A DNA stretch of 64,000 bases from Solibacillus sp. FSL R7-0668. Its GTDB lineage: Bacteria > Bacillota > Bacilli > Bacillales_A > Planococcaceae. The stretch is from the NCBI RefSeq assembly GCF_038006205.1, contig NZ_JBBOUU010000001.1:1676001-1740000 (forward strand), written 5' to 3'. Positions 51,617-61,083 of this stretch are shown here, piece by piece (position 1 is the first letter of the stretch; each line of letters starts with the position of its first letter). Both the position numbers and the translations under genes were made by a program. The notes beneath the pieces were generated by a model, which had not been told where the DNA came from, made no database searches, and worked only from the letters and a program-made list of their open reading frames with translations.

Positions 51617-52219
51617 ATGCATCACATTTTTAAACAAGGCGTTAAACAAAAGCCTGTACTCTTATTGTTACATGGGACAGGCGGTGACGAAAATAGCTTA
51701 CTTGCATTAGCTGAAATGATCGATCCAGAAGCCTCTGTATTAAGTGTTCGCGGAAATGTGTTAGAGCATGGTATGCCAAGATTTTTCCGTCGCATTGCAG
51801 AGGGGGTATTCGATATGGAGGATTTAGCTGCGCGCACAGAAGAGCTCTATGAATTTTTAACTACCGCCGCTACAAAATATGGCTTTGATCACAATCAAAT
51901 CATTGCCATTGGTTATTCAAATGGGGCGAATATTGCGGCAAACTTGCTATATGAATATAGCGATGCGTTAAAAGGCGCAATCTTACATCATCCTATGGTG
52001 CCGAATCGTCATGCTACGGTACCGGAGCAGCAAACAAACGTATTTATCGCTGCAGGGGTGAACGATCCAATGTGTCCGCAGCAAGAGGCGACAGATTTAC
52101 AAACTATGCTTGTACAAGCAGGGGCCGATGTAACACTGGAATGGGAAACGAATGGTCACCAGCTAACAATGAGTGAAGTTCAAAAAGCAAAAGCTTGGTA
52201 TGAACAATTATTTGTATAA
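51617..52219 (+). CDS. mhqD: Carboxylesterase/phospholipase family hydrolase MhqD
   Basis: A 200-residue alpha/beta hydrolase with LLLHGTGGDENSL near 13-25, nucleophile motif GYSNGA near 97-102 and the C-terminal catalytic His in NGHQLT near 183. Matches YkjP/MhqD-like predicted hydrolases co-regulated by MhqR. ACAGGAGTGG precedes ATG; 23 nt after mhqO, so same operon. Physiological substrate unknown. Confidence 0.87.
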   Translation: MHHIFKQGVKQKPVLLLLHGTGGDENSLLALAEMIDPEASVLSVRGNVLEHGMPRFFRRIAEGVFDMEDLAARTEELYEFLTTAATKYGFDHNQIIAIGYSNGANIAANLLYEYSDALKGAILHHPMVPNRHATVPEQQTNVFIAAGVNDPMCPQQEATDLQTMLVQAGADVTLEWETNGHQLTMSEVQKAKAWYEQLFV

Positions 52220-52227
52220 TATATTAG

Positions 52228-52262
52228 AGCTAATGCGGTTCATCCGTATTAGCTTTTTTTCG
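52228..52262 (+). terminator. Terminator of the mhq operon
   Basis: An 11-bp stem (52228-52238 with 52244-52254) followed by TTTTTTT. Confidence 0.88.
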
Positions 52263-52340
52263 TAGCCACATTTATAATAAGAAGAAAGAATCGCTCCATT
52301 CAGGAGGCACAATACATATTCTCGTGATTGGAGGAAGTCA

Positions 52341-53279
52341 ATGCAATTACATTTTTTGGGTACTGGTGCAGGGATGCCATCAAAGGACCGCAATACAAGT
52401 GCATTAGCAGTAAAGTTATTAGAAGAACGTGGCTCTATTTGGCTGTTTGATTGTGGTGAGGCTACACAGCACCAAATTTTACATACAACGATAAAACCAC
52501 GAAAGATTGACAAAATTTTCATTACGCATCTTCATGGCGACCATATTTTTGGCTTACCCGGCTTTTTAAGTTCCCGCTCTTTTTTAGGTGGCGATGAATT
52601 GCTAACAATATATGGGCCAAAAGGGTTGCAACAATGGGTTGAGCTAACGTTGAAGTTATCCAAGACACATGTCACGTATCCGATTACATTTGTAGAAGTA
52701 GAAGAAGGGATTGTTTTTGAGGATTCCCAATTTATCGTTCATGCAATGCCGCTTGAACATGTGATTGAATGCTTCGGTTATCGTATCGAACAAAAACCAT
52801 TACCGGGTGAACTACTAATCGACAAGGCCATTCAGCTCGGAGTGCCTAAAGGACCGTTATTAGGAAAGCTAAAGGCTGGCGATGATGTTATATTAGATGA
52901 TGGATCAGTAGTCCTGAGTCAACAGGTTACGAGTGAACAAAAGCAAGGATTTACCTTGACCATTCTAGGGGATACGAAGTTTTGTCGTAATGCGATTACA
53001 TTAGCAACGAACGCAGATATTGTTGTGCATGAAGCGACTTTTGACCATGCAACGATTGAGCTTGCGGCAAAGTACGGTCATGCAACAAATACCGAAGCGG
53101 CAAAAGTAGCGCAAATGGCAAATGCTAACTATTTAATCTTGAATCATATTAGTGCTCGCTTCTTAGCAAATGATTTAATTCCATTTTTAAAGCAAGCGCA
53201 GGAGCAATTCCCCCATACATTTATTGCTAATGATCAATCGCAATATGAATGGCGCCAACATCAATTACATGAGCTTTAA
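52341..53279 (+). CDS. rnz: Ribonuclease Z
   Basis: A 312-residue metallo-beta-lactamase-fold tRNA 3' endonuclease. The zinc motif THLHGDHIFGLPG is near residues 60-72, with H in PLEHV (about 139), D in GDTKF (about 212) and H in LNHISAR (about 270). It removes the 3' trailer of tRNA precursors lacking encoded CCA. The AGGAGGAAGTC-type site precedes ATG. In B. subtilis rnz (yqjK) lies between yqjH (pol IV) and proI, the same relative order as here. Confidence 0.95.
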   Translation: MQLHFLGTGAGMPSKDRNTSALAVKLLEERGSIWLFDCGEATQHQILHTTIKPRKIDKIFITHLHGDHIFGLPGFLSSRSFLGGDELLTIYGPKGLQQWVELTLKLSKTHVTYPITFVEVEEGIVFEDSQFIVHAMPLEHVIECFGYRIEQKPLPGELLIDKAIQLGVPKGPLLGKLKAGDDVILDDGSVVLSQQVTSEQKQGFTLTILGDTKFCRNAITLATNADIVVHEATFDHATIELAAKYGHATNTEAAKVAQMANANYLILNHISARFLANDLIPFLKQAQEQFPHTFIANDQSQYEWRQHQLHEL

Positions 53280-53529
53280 CCAATAAAAACATACTAACAT
53301 TAGTAGTACAAACCAAGGCCATGGTTTGTGCTACTATTTTTTATAGTAGAAGTGAAGGAAAGCCGAACAGCCCCTGGGATCATATCAGAATCCGTATTAA
53401 AAACCGGCTAACTTCACACCCTTATGTGAATCAGTTTAGTATGTTGGGTCCAAGAGATCGTGTATAAGAAAATGGAATCGATAAGGCAATGTGAAGACTT
53501 CTATGATTGGCTAAAAAGGAGAAATCTTA

Positions 53530-54756
53530 ATGAAACATGTTGTGGCGTTAGATGTAAGTAAAGGAAAAAGTACCGTTGCGATTTATGATCAATATCGACA
53601 ATGCGAGTTTGAAGGTGAACTCAATCATTCACGTATTGACTTTGAAAAATTGCATGAACAAATGAAGGAAATTAAAGTGCGAGATGGACAAGCTCCTGAA
53701 ATTGTTTTCGAAGCAACAGGTGTTTACTCAAAACCAGTGGAAACATTTTTAATTGATTATGGCTATACATATTGTCGGATGAATCCACTTGAAGCGAACC
53801 TACAAATGGCTTCAATGCGCCGAAATAAAACAGATATTAGTGACGCGCATGAGCTAGCGAAAACCCATTTTAAAATGGAACGTGAGCCAACTTATGTACA
53901 AGATGATTATTATGAACAGATGCGTGGACTTACACGTTATTATGACGAGATGGATGAGGAAATCACATTATTAAAAAGCAGAATGCATGCGCTTTTACAC
54001 CTTAGTTTTCCAGAGCTTGAACAATTGATCACACCACGTTCAGCGCTCTTTTTAAACATTGTTCAGTTGTATCCTCATCCAACTTTTTTATTAGCACATT
54101 CAAAAATGGTGATTAAAAATCGGTTAAAGGCCAATACACGAAAAAATTTGTCATTAGCACGTGCTGAGGAAAAAGCTGTGCTATTACTAGAGGCAGCTAG
54201 GAATAGTTATCCAGCGATTAAAGAGACCGATATTCGCTGCGATCAAATTCGTGATTACGCATCTCGTATATCCGATTTAGTGGAGAAAAAAGAATTACTT
54301 GTGAAACAAATGACGAAGATGTCGCAGGAACGTAATGAATATCAAGTGCTTCATTCAATTCCTGGTATTGGGGATACAACGGCCTGCCGAATCATTGGTG
54401 AACTAGGTGATATAAAACGCTTCAAAAACGCGAAACAATTGAATGCATATGTAGGGATTGATATTATGCGCTATCAGTCTGGTAACACACAGTATCGTGA
54501 CCGCATTAATAAGCGGGGCAATAAAAAGTTGCGAAAAATCCTTTTCTTTATGATTCAGACAATGATTACATTACGAAAAAAGACAAGGAATCACCTTGTA
54601 GATTATTACGATAAATTAAAAACGCAACCTCAGAGGAAGCCTCACAAGGTCGCGATTATTGCTTGTATCAATAAGTTTCTGAAAATGGCTTTTCAGTTAC
54701 TGACACAAAACATTCTGTACGATTATGAGTCCGCACTACCAGCTCAGAAATCGTAA
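53530..54756 (+). CDS. IS110-family transposase, copy 1
   Basis: A 408-residue DEDD recombinase of the IS110/IS1111 family: RuvC-like domain with D8 (ALDVSKGK), E61 (IVFEATG), D102 and D105 (TDISDAHELA), a coiled middle part, and a C-terminal Tnp domain with HSIPGIGDTTACRIIGELG and the Ser-bearing YQSGNTQYRDRINKRG. The long 5' noncoding stretch is where IS110-group elements encode a bridge RNA. Identical in protein to the copy at 57014-58240. AAAAGGAG lies upstream of ATG. Confidence 0.95.
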   Translation: MKHVVALDVSKGKSTVAIYDQYRQCEFEGELNHSRIDFEKLHEQMKEIKVRDGQAPEIVFEATGVYSKPVETFLIDYGYTYCRMNPLEANLQMASMRRNKTDISDAHELAKTHFKMEREPTYVQDDYYEQMRGLTRYYDEMDEEITLLKSRMHALLHLSFPELEQLITPRSALFLNIVQLYPHPTFLLAHSKMVIKNRLKANTRKNLSLARAEEKAVLLLEAARNSYPAIKETDIRCDQIRDYASRISDLVEKKELLVKQMTKMSQERNEYQVLHSIPGIGDTTACRIIGELGDIKRFKNAKQLNAYVGIDIMRYQSGNTQYRDRINKRGNKKLRKILFFMIQTMITLRKKTRNHLVDYYDKLKTQPQRKPHKVAIIACINKFLKMAFQLLTQNILYDYESALPAQKS

Positions 54757-54829
54757 CTACAGTAAATTAACTATAGCATACAGACCTTTCGAAAAAAAGA
54801 ACATTCGCTAGGTCTCTTTGGTATGCGCA

Positions 54830-54873
54830 ATTTTTTTGTGAGGGTGGGGGTACCCCCACCCTCACAAAAAAAT
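54830..54873. repeat. 44-bp perfect loopless palindrome (left copy)
   Basis: A-T7-GTGAGGGTGGGGGT followed directly by its reverse complement, centre at 54851/54852. It lies downstream of the IS110 transposase gene, in the noncoding part of the arm. Because T7 is at the 5' side and A7 at the 3' side on both strands, it is not a classical terminator. Confidence 0.9.
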
Positions 54874-54922
54874 CTATCCAACATACAAATTATTTTCATA
54901 AAAACTATTGACTGGAGGTAAG

Positions 54923-56846
54923 AAGGGGCTGTCCCAAAAGTCATTGAAATGACTTTTGGTGGCAGCCCTATTTTAAATTTAAAAATAAGCACAAAAAAAT
55001 CGTCCGTTATTGTAAAATGAAGTCACCACAACACCATTTACAGAGAGGACGATTTTTATGAGTAATCCTAAAACTACTAACCAAAATTATAACACTGAAC
55101 AAACATCACTTCCACTCCAGCTTTCAGAAGAAACTACCGTTCCTAAAACAGGTCATTCCATTCCTACATTTATTCCTTATAACAATAAACAAGGGATTTC
55201 CCTTTTTGATATTCAAGACACGATTTCTACAAAACATATATCACGTGTAATTGACGAAATGATTGAACTGATAGATGACCAAGTCTTTTTCTCTCACTAC
55301 AAAGGTGGCGGTCGTAGCTCTTTTCATCCAAAAATGATGACGAAAGTGATTCTCTACGGGTATTCACAAAAGGTGTACTCTTCTCGTGGGATTGAAAAAT
55401 TGCTTCATGAGAATTTACCTGCAATGTGGTTGGCGGCAGGACAGAAACCAGACCATCGTACAATTAATCGTTTTCGTTCACATCAATTAAAAAATATGAT
55501 GGATTCGCTATTTGAACAAATGATTCACCTTCTTATCGAACAAAACTATATTACAATGGAAAATTACTTTTTGGATGGCACAAAAATTGAAGCTGATGCC
55601 AATAAGTATTCTTTTGTATGGAAGAAATCGACTAAAAATTTTGAAGAGAAACTAAAAGAAAAGATTCGAGAAACCATTCTACATATTCAAGAAATAACAG
55701 AATCTGAATGCATACAATCTACTGTCGATAATTTGAAAGAAGACGCGACACCAGCACAATTAGAAACGATAGCGCAGGAATTAGAAGCACAAGTAAATGC
55801 CTTAACAGACGCAATTGAAGCTGAAGAAAATGTCACTGTACGTAAAGAAATCCGTTCACAGCGTAGTGTACTAAAGAAACCACTCAAATTAATTCGCGAA
55901 GATTTCCTCCCTCGCTTGGACAAATACAAAAAACAACATGAAATCTTTGGTGACCGTAATAGCTTTTCGAAAACAGATCATGACGCAACTTTTATGCGGA
56001 TGAAAGATGATCACATGAAAAATGGGCAACTAAAAGCAGCTTACAATGTTCAAATGGCTACAGAAAATCAATTTATTTTATTTTACTCCATGCATCAACG
56101 TCCAACTGATACGCGCTGTTTTATTCCACACTTAGAGAAATTAGCAGCGTCTAGTTTGCCGATGCCGAAAACAGTCATAGCGGATGCTGGTTATGGAAGT
56201 GAAGAAAATTATCTTTATGCGATAGGTGACGAAATAGAACCTCGATTCGATTTTTTAATCCCATATGGCATGTATTTAAAAGAAAAATCACGTAGCTATA
56301 AAAAGAATATCAAGCATGCGAAAAATTGGGCTTACAACGAACAAGAAGATCATTTTATTTGTCCAAATGGGCAAAAAGTTACGTTTAAAAAATATCTAAA
56401 TAAAAAAAATGCCTCAGGTTTTGAACAAAGTCTAAAAGTTTATGAATGTGAAGACTGTTCTGAATGTCCATTGAAGGCGCTCTGTACAAAAGCCAAAGGC
56501 AATCGCCAAGTACAATGGAATCCGATTTTTGAAGAAATGAAAGCAAAGGCAAAAGTAGCCCTTGAATGTGAAGAGAAATCACGAATCTACGCGCAACGTA
56601 AAATCGACGTAGAAAGTGTTTTTGGTCACATCAAGGGCAATCGGTCGTTCCGCAGATTTTTACTGCGGGGCATCGATAAGGTTTCCACAGAATTTGGGAT
56701 AGTGGCATTGGCTCACAATCTCTTGAAAGTAGCGGGCATCCGCCAGCTACTTTCAAGAGATCTGGATAAAAACACAAAAACAGGTGTAGAAAAACGACTC
56801 GTTTTTCTACACCTGTTTATTTTAGGGACTTATTAGACAGCCCCTT
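54923..56846 (+). mobile_element. IS1182-family insertion sequence, copy 2
   Basis: 1924 bp with the same AAGGGGCTGTC...GACAGCCCCTT ends as copy 1 (18058-19981) but in opposite orientation. It sits exactly in the middle of the inverted IS110 pair: the flanks GGAGGTAAG and TCTTACCTCC are reverse complements. No separate target duplication is seen. Confidence 0.9.
55058..56836 (+). CDS. IS1182-family transposase, copy 2
   Basis: A 592-residue DDE transposase identical in protein sequence to copy 1 at 18068-19846. Intact frame; ATG with GAGAGGA upstream, TAG 10 bp before the element end. The identity of the two copies indicates recent transposition or gene conversion. Confidence 0.95.
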   Translation: MSNPKTTNQNYNTEQTSLPLQLSEETTVPKTGHSIPTFIPYNNKQGISLFDIQDTISTKHISRVIDEMIELIDDQVFFSHYKGGGRSSFHPKMMTKVILYGYSQKVYSSRGIEKLLHENLPAMWLAAGQKPDHRTINRFRSHQLKNMMDSLFEQMIHLLIEQNYITMENYFLDGTKIEADANKYSFVWKKSTKNFEEKLKEKIRETILHIQEITESECIQSTVDNLKEDATPAQLETIAQELEAQVNALTDAIEAEENVTVRKEIRSQRSVLKKPLKLIREDFLPRLDKYKKQHEIFGDRNSFSKTDHDATFMRMKDDHMKNGQLKAAYNVQMATENQFILFYSMHQRPTDTRCFIPHLEKLAASSLPMPKTVIADAGYGSEENYLYAIGDEIEPRFDFLIPYGMYLKEKSRSYKKNIKHAKNWAYNEQEDHFICPNGQKVTFKKYLNKKNASGFEQSLKVYECEDCSECPLKALCTKAKGNRQVQWNPIFEEMKAKAKVALECEEKSRIYAQRKIDVESVFGHIKGNRSFRRFLLRGIDKVSTEFGIVALAHNLLKVAGIRQLLSRDLDKNTKTGVEKRLVFLHLFILGTY

Positions 56847-56896
56847 TCTTACCTCCAGTCAATAGTTTTTATGAAAATAATTTGTATGTTGGATAG

Positions 56897-56940
56897 ATTT
56901 TTTTGTGAGGGTGGGGGTACCCCCACCCTCACAAAAAAAT
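56897..56940. repeat. 44-bp perfect loopless palindrome (right copy)
   Basis: Same sequence as 54830-54873, in the mirrored position of the right arm. Confidence 0.9.
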
Positions 56941-57013
56941 TGCGCATACCAAAGAGACCTAGCGAATGTTCTTTTTTTCGAAAGGTCTGTATGCTATAGT
57001 TAATTTACTGTAG

Positions 57014-58240
57014 TTACGATTTCTGAGCTGGTAGTGCGGACTCATAATCGTACAGAATGTTTTGTGTCAGTAACTGAAAAGCCATTTTCAGAAACTTATT
57101 GATACAAGCAATAATCGCGACCTTGTGAGGCTTCCTCTGAGGTTGCGTTTTTAATTTATCGTAATAATCTACAAGGTGATTCCTTGTCTTTTTTCGTAAT
57201 GTAATCATTGTCTGAATCATAAAGAAAAGGATTTTTCGCAACTTTTTATTGCCCCGCTTATTAATGCGGTCACGATACTGTGTGTTACCAGACTGATAGC
57301 GCATAATATCAATCCCTACATATGCATTCAATTGTTTCGCGTTTTTGAAGCGTTTTATATCACCTAGTTCACCAATGATTCGGCAGGCCGTTGTATCCCC
57401 AATACCAGGAATTGAATGAAGCACTTGATATTCATTACGTTCCTGCGACATCTTCGTCATTTGTTTCACAAGTAATTCTTTTTTCTCCACTAAATCGGAT
57501 ATACGAGATGCGTAATCACGAATTTGATCGCAGCGAATATCGGTCTCTTTAATCGCTGGATAACTATTCCTAGCTGCCTCTAGTAATAGCACAGCTTTTT
57601 CCTCAGCACGTGCTAATGACAAATTTTTTCGTGTATTGGCCTTTAACCGATTTTTAATCACCATTTTTGAATGTGCTAATAAAAAAGTTGGATGAGGATA
57701 CAACTGAACAATGTTTAAAAAGAGCGCTGAACGTGGTGTGATCAATTGTTCAAGCTCTGGAAAACTAAGGTGTAAAAGCGCATGCATTCTGCTTTTTAAT
57801 AATGTGATTTCCTCATCCATCTCGTCATAATAACGTGTAAGTCCACGCATCTGTTCATAATAATCATCTTGTACATAAGTTGGCTCACGTTCCATTTTAA
57901 AATGGGTTTTCGCTAGCTCATGCGCGTCACTAATATCTGTTTTATTTCGGCGCATTGAAGCCATTTGTAGGTTCGCTTCAAGTGGATTCATCCGACAATA
58001 TGTATAGCCATAATCAATTAAAAATGTTTCCACTGGTTTTGAGTAAACACCTGTTGCTTCGAAAACAATTTCAGGAGCTTGTCCATCTCGCACTTTAATT
58101 TCCTTCATTTGTTCATGCAATTTTTCAAAGTCAATACGTGAATGATTGAGTTCACCTTCAAACTCGCATTGTCGATATTGATCATAAATCGCAACGGTAC
58201 TTTTTCCTTTACTTACATCTAACGCCACAACATGTTTCAT
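57014..58240 (-). CDS. IS110-family transposase, copy 2
   Basis: A 408-residue protein identical to the copy at 53530-54756, in opposite orientation so that the two genes are tail to tail. All four DEDD residues and the C-terminal Ser region are kept, so both copies could be active. IS110 transposases depend on the element's own noncoding RNA for target choice; that RNA region is also duplicated at 58241-58485. Confidence 0.95.
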   Translation of the reverse strand: MKHVVALDVSKGKSTVAIYDQYRQCEFEGELNHSRIDFEKLHEQMKEIKVRDGQAPEIVFEATGVYSKPVETFLIDYGYTYCRMNPLEANLQMASMRRNKTDISDAHELAKTHFKMEREPTYVQDDYYEQMRGLTRYYDEMDEEITLLKSRMHALLHLSFPELEQLITPRSALFLNIVQLYPHPTFLLAHSKMVIKNRLKANTRKNLSLARAEEKAVLLLEAARNSYPAIKETDIRCDQIRDYASRISDLVEKKELLVKQMTKMSQERNEYQVLHSIPGIGDTTACRIIGELGDIKRFKNAKQLNAYVGIDIMRYQSGNTQYRDRINKRGNKKLRKILFFMIQTMITLRKKTRNHLVDYYDKLKTQPQRKPHKVAIIACINKFLKMAFQLLTQNILYDYESALPAQKS

Positions 58241-58704
58241 TAAGATTTCTCCTTTTTAGCCAATCATAGAAGTCTTCACATTGCCTTATCGATTCCATTT
58301 TCTTATACACGATCTCTTGGACCCAACATACTAAACTGATTCACATAAGGGTGTGAAGTTAGCCGGTTTTTAATACGGATTCTGATATGATCCCAGGGGC
58401 TGTTCGGCTTTCCTTCACTTCTACTATAAAAAATAGTAGCACAAACCATGGCCTTGGTTTGTACTACTAATGTTAGTATGTTTTTCTTTTATTGAAATGA
58501 AAAATTTGTTTATTTTAACTAATGTTGTTATATCATTTTATTCAATAATTATCCTTGAAAATGAGTTGATTTATACTGAATTTTTTGTGACAAATATCCC
58601 TGTTTTTGTGTGACTTATCGAAATAACTAATCGAAAAGGCTTAAATCAATCTTGGAAATAAAGTACAATTATAGTAATAAATATACTATATAGGGGAAAT
58701 CAAT

Positions 58705-60693
58705 ATGTTGAAGTCAATGAAATGGAAAATGATGATACCGATTTTAATGGGTGTCGTACTGTTAATCGGGGGTTTTGCAGCTTATATATATCAAACGACG
58801 ATGGATAGTATACATAAGCAAGGGGAGGCATTGGTAGAATCCGTTAAACTTGGGCTAGAAGGTGCCATTTTATCACGTGAAGTATCCGAAGAAATTATGG
58901 AAACAGAAATGATTGCACAATCGATATTAATTTCTTGGATTATCGAAAATGGGGGAACTCATGAGGATTTAAAGGTATTAGCAGAGCGTGGAGGAATGGA
59001 CGAAATATGGAGCACGGATGCACAAGGAAATACAAAGCTAACCTCAATAGCACCTTCCGTTGATTTTAATTTTGGCTCAGATCCAAATGGACAAGCCTAT
59101 GAGTATATGCAATTATTAAAAAACTCGGTAGACGCGATTACACAACCCGCCCAAATCCGTGATGTTGATGGAGAATTTTATAAATTTGTTGGGACAGGCT
59201 CTTGGAATCCAGCAAACCCTAAAATTATTCAAGTTGCACGAAATGGTCAGCGTCTTTTAGATTTAGAAGCCCAAATTGGGAAAGAATTTTATATGAATGA
59301 ATTGCATAACTACTTGAATGATACGGTATTATACGCATCGGTTTTGACACAAAACGGTGATGTGTTAGCAAAAACAGAAGATGCAGAAGTCCACTTTGAT
59401 TTAGCAGACTTTAATGGTGCAGATATGGCATCGCAATCGACCTCATATAAAGGGGAAAAGGCGATGAATTATCTTGTGCCTTTATCAGATGGCAATATTT
59501 TAGCAATTACCATTTCAAATAAAGTATTATCTTCTATTTTAATCGCAACGATTATTGCGGCGATTGTGGCTGTGGCAATTGTCATGGGGATTACAGACTT
59601 TACGATATCAAAACAAATTCGTCGGATTAAGAGTGTACGTGATTCTTTAGACGACATTAGTAAGGGGGAAGCAGATTTAACGAAGCGTATTGAATTACAA
59701 TCGCGTGACGAAATTGGCCAGCTTGTGACAGCATCCAATGCCGTAATGGATAATTTTCAAAAGATTATGCTAGAGCTAAAGGAGCGTTCTGAAACTGTTC
59801 ACAGCACTTCGACGCAAATTCAAAGCTATTCGTCCGCAACGTCGATGGCTTCACTAGAAATTCAATGTGAATCTGTAGGTGTATCAGATGATTCAAAAGT
59901 TCAATTACGAAATATTGAGGAAAGTTCCTTAGCAATGGATGAGCTAGCCCGCAGTATTCAGCATGTAACAGAGTCTATTATGGAAATTTCAAGCCACGCA
60001 AATATGACGGAGCAAAATGCCCTAGCCGGTTCTAATGTCATGAATGAGCTGATGAAGGAGCTACAGCATTTACATGAAGAAACTAAAACATCCGTTGAAC
60101 GAACACAGCAATTAGTGAATTTATCCGATAAAATTGGCGAGTTTACAAATGTTATCACGGGAATTTCTGACCAGACGAATTTATTAGCATTAAATGCCTC
60201 GATTGAAGCAGCTCGTGCAGGTGAAGCTGGGAAGGGCTTTGCGGTGGTTGCGGAGGAAGTTCGAAAATTAGCTGAAGAATCCAAGGTGGCAGCAGATCGT
60301 ATTGCCCATGTTGTGTCAAGCGTACAAGACGAAACCGAACATATCGTGACAGCGATTTCGACGACAGCCAATGTATTAGAAGAGGGACGGAAAATCGCTG
60401 ATTTAGCCCATTCCTCATTTGGCGGCATTGTTGATGGTATTAAGCAAATAGCGGGTCAAGTGGATATTGTGTCAAGCTCCTCAGAGGAAATGGCCGCAAG
60501 TACAGAAGAAATCGCTGCTTCGTTTGATGATGTTGCACTATTATCCAAGCAAACTACCGGTCGTGTTGAAAATGTAGCGAACTTTGCGACCGAGCAAGTA
60601 AACGCGATGACGCAATTAAATCGCTCCGTAGAAACATTATTCGAGGTTTCAACTGAGCTACAAGAAATAACAGGACGCTATAAGCTATCATAA
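58705..60693 (+). CDS. Transmembrane methyl-accepting chemotaxis protein
   Basis: A 662-residue chemoreceptor: helix 1 (about 9-29), an extracytoplasmic Cache-like ligand domain (30-272), helix 2 (about 274-298), HAMP (about 300-355) and a signalling domain (about 370-660) with tip [20 protein letters not shown] (begins near 498). It should bind an unknown small molecule and signal through CheA/CheW. AGGGGAAATCA precedes ATG. Monocistronic; the upstream 220 bp separate it from the IS block. Confidence 0.92.
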   Translation: MLKSMKWKMMIPILMGVVLLIGGFAAYIYQTTMDSIHKQGEALVESVKLGLEGAILSREVSEEIMETEMIAQSILISWIIENGGTHEDLKVLAERGGMDEIWSTDAQGNTKLTSIAPSVDFNFGSDPNGQAYEYMQLLKNSVDAITQPAQIRDVDGEFYKFVGTGSWNPANPKIIQVARNGQRLLDLEAQIGKEFYMNELHNYLNDTVLYASVLTQNGDVLAKTEDAEVHFDLADFNGADMASQSTSYKGEKAMNYLVPLSDGNILAITISNKVLSSILIATIIAAIVAVAIVMGITDFTISKQIRRIKSVRDSLDDISKGEADLTKRIELQSRDEIGQLVTASNAVMDNFQKIMLELKERSETVHSTSTQIQSYSSATSMASLEIQCESVGVSDDSKVQLRNIEESSLAMDELARSIQHVTESIMEISSHANMTEQNALAGSNVMNELMKELQHLHEETKTSVERTQQLVNLSDKIGEFTNVITGISDQTNLLALNASIEAARAGEAGKGFAVVAEEVRKLAEESKVAADRIAHVVSSVQDETEHIVTAISTTANVLEEGRKIADLAHSSFGGIVDGIKQIAGQVDIVSSSSEEMAASTEEIAASFDDVALLSKQTTGRVENVANFATEQVNAMTQLNRSVETLFEVSTELQEITGRYKLS

Positions 60694-60804
60694 AACTTAT
60701 CCTGATAGAGGTGCTTCTATATGGAAGTGCTTCTATTTTTCTGTTAGAAAATTATAGTAATATCGCGTAAATTTGCGTTATAATGAGTAAAAGGGGGATG
60801 GGGT

Positions 60805-61035
60805 ATGCAACAACCAACGATTACACCAAAGCTTTTGCGATTACTGGTGATTTTTCCAAATGTGATGAGCTATATTTTATTATTTGGCGTAGTTATTTAT
60901 ATACGTACGAATTTAGAATTTTTAAAGGCTACAGAGAGCTTAACATTTTGGCTAGTAATTGCTGCATTGCTTGGTCCTATTTCAATTTATACTACATATA
61001 GCATTGTCAAACGCATTCGCAATGGCTCGTTATAA
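60805..61035 (+). CDS. Small two-helix membrane protein
   Basis: A 76-residue protein with two membrane helices (about 14-33 and 44-66) and a basic C-terminus; no family recognised. The GGGGGATGGGG stretch upstream of ATG 60805 gives the ribosome site. An overlapping frame from 60783 is less hydrophobic and is rejected. Ended by a bidirectional terminator. Confidence 0.6.
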   Translation: MQQPTITPKLLRLLVIFPNVMSYILLFGVVIYIRTNLEFLKATESLTFWLVIAALLGPISIYTTYSIVKRIRNGSL

Positions 61036-61083
61036 AAAGAAGGCTTCATTCACTAATACATGTGAGTGAAGCCTTCTTTTTTA
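61035..61083. terminator. Bidirectional terminator between the small membrane gene and proC
   Basis: A stem of AAAGAAGGCTTCA.. with ..TGAAGCCTTCTTT (about 61036-61080), T-rich on both strands. Confidence 0.9.

Larger units (their letters stand above)
53285..54922 (+). repeat. Left arm of a 1.64-kb inverted repeat containing an IS110-family element
   Basis: 1638 bp that recur as reverse complement at 56848-58485; positions mirror about a fixed centre (coordinate sums of 111770) at the edges, both ends of the transposase gene and the internal palindrome. The outer edge carries a terminator-like hairpin (53301-53335, then T6), which may double as the rnz terminator. About 240 bp lie upstream of the transposase and about 165 bp downstream. 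True IS ends are not established. Confidence 0.85.
56848..58485 (-). repeat. Right arm of the 1.64-kb inverted repeat (IS110-family element)
   Basis: Reverse complement of 53285-54922. Beyond the perfect part, CAATAAAA recurs outside both arms (separated by 5 extra bases on the right), so the symmetry goes slightly past the block. Confidence 0.85.

Noticed and set aside
60783-61001. A 72-codon frame overlapping the small membrane gene
   Set aside because: The frame from 60805 has the better ribosome site and a typical two-helix membrane profile.
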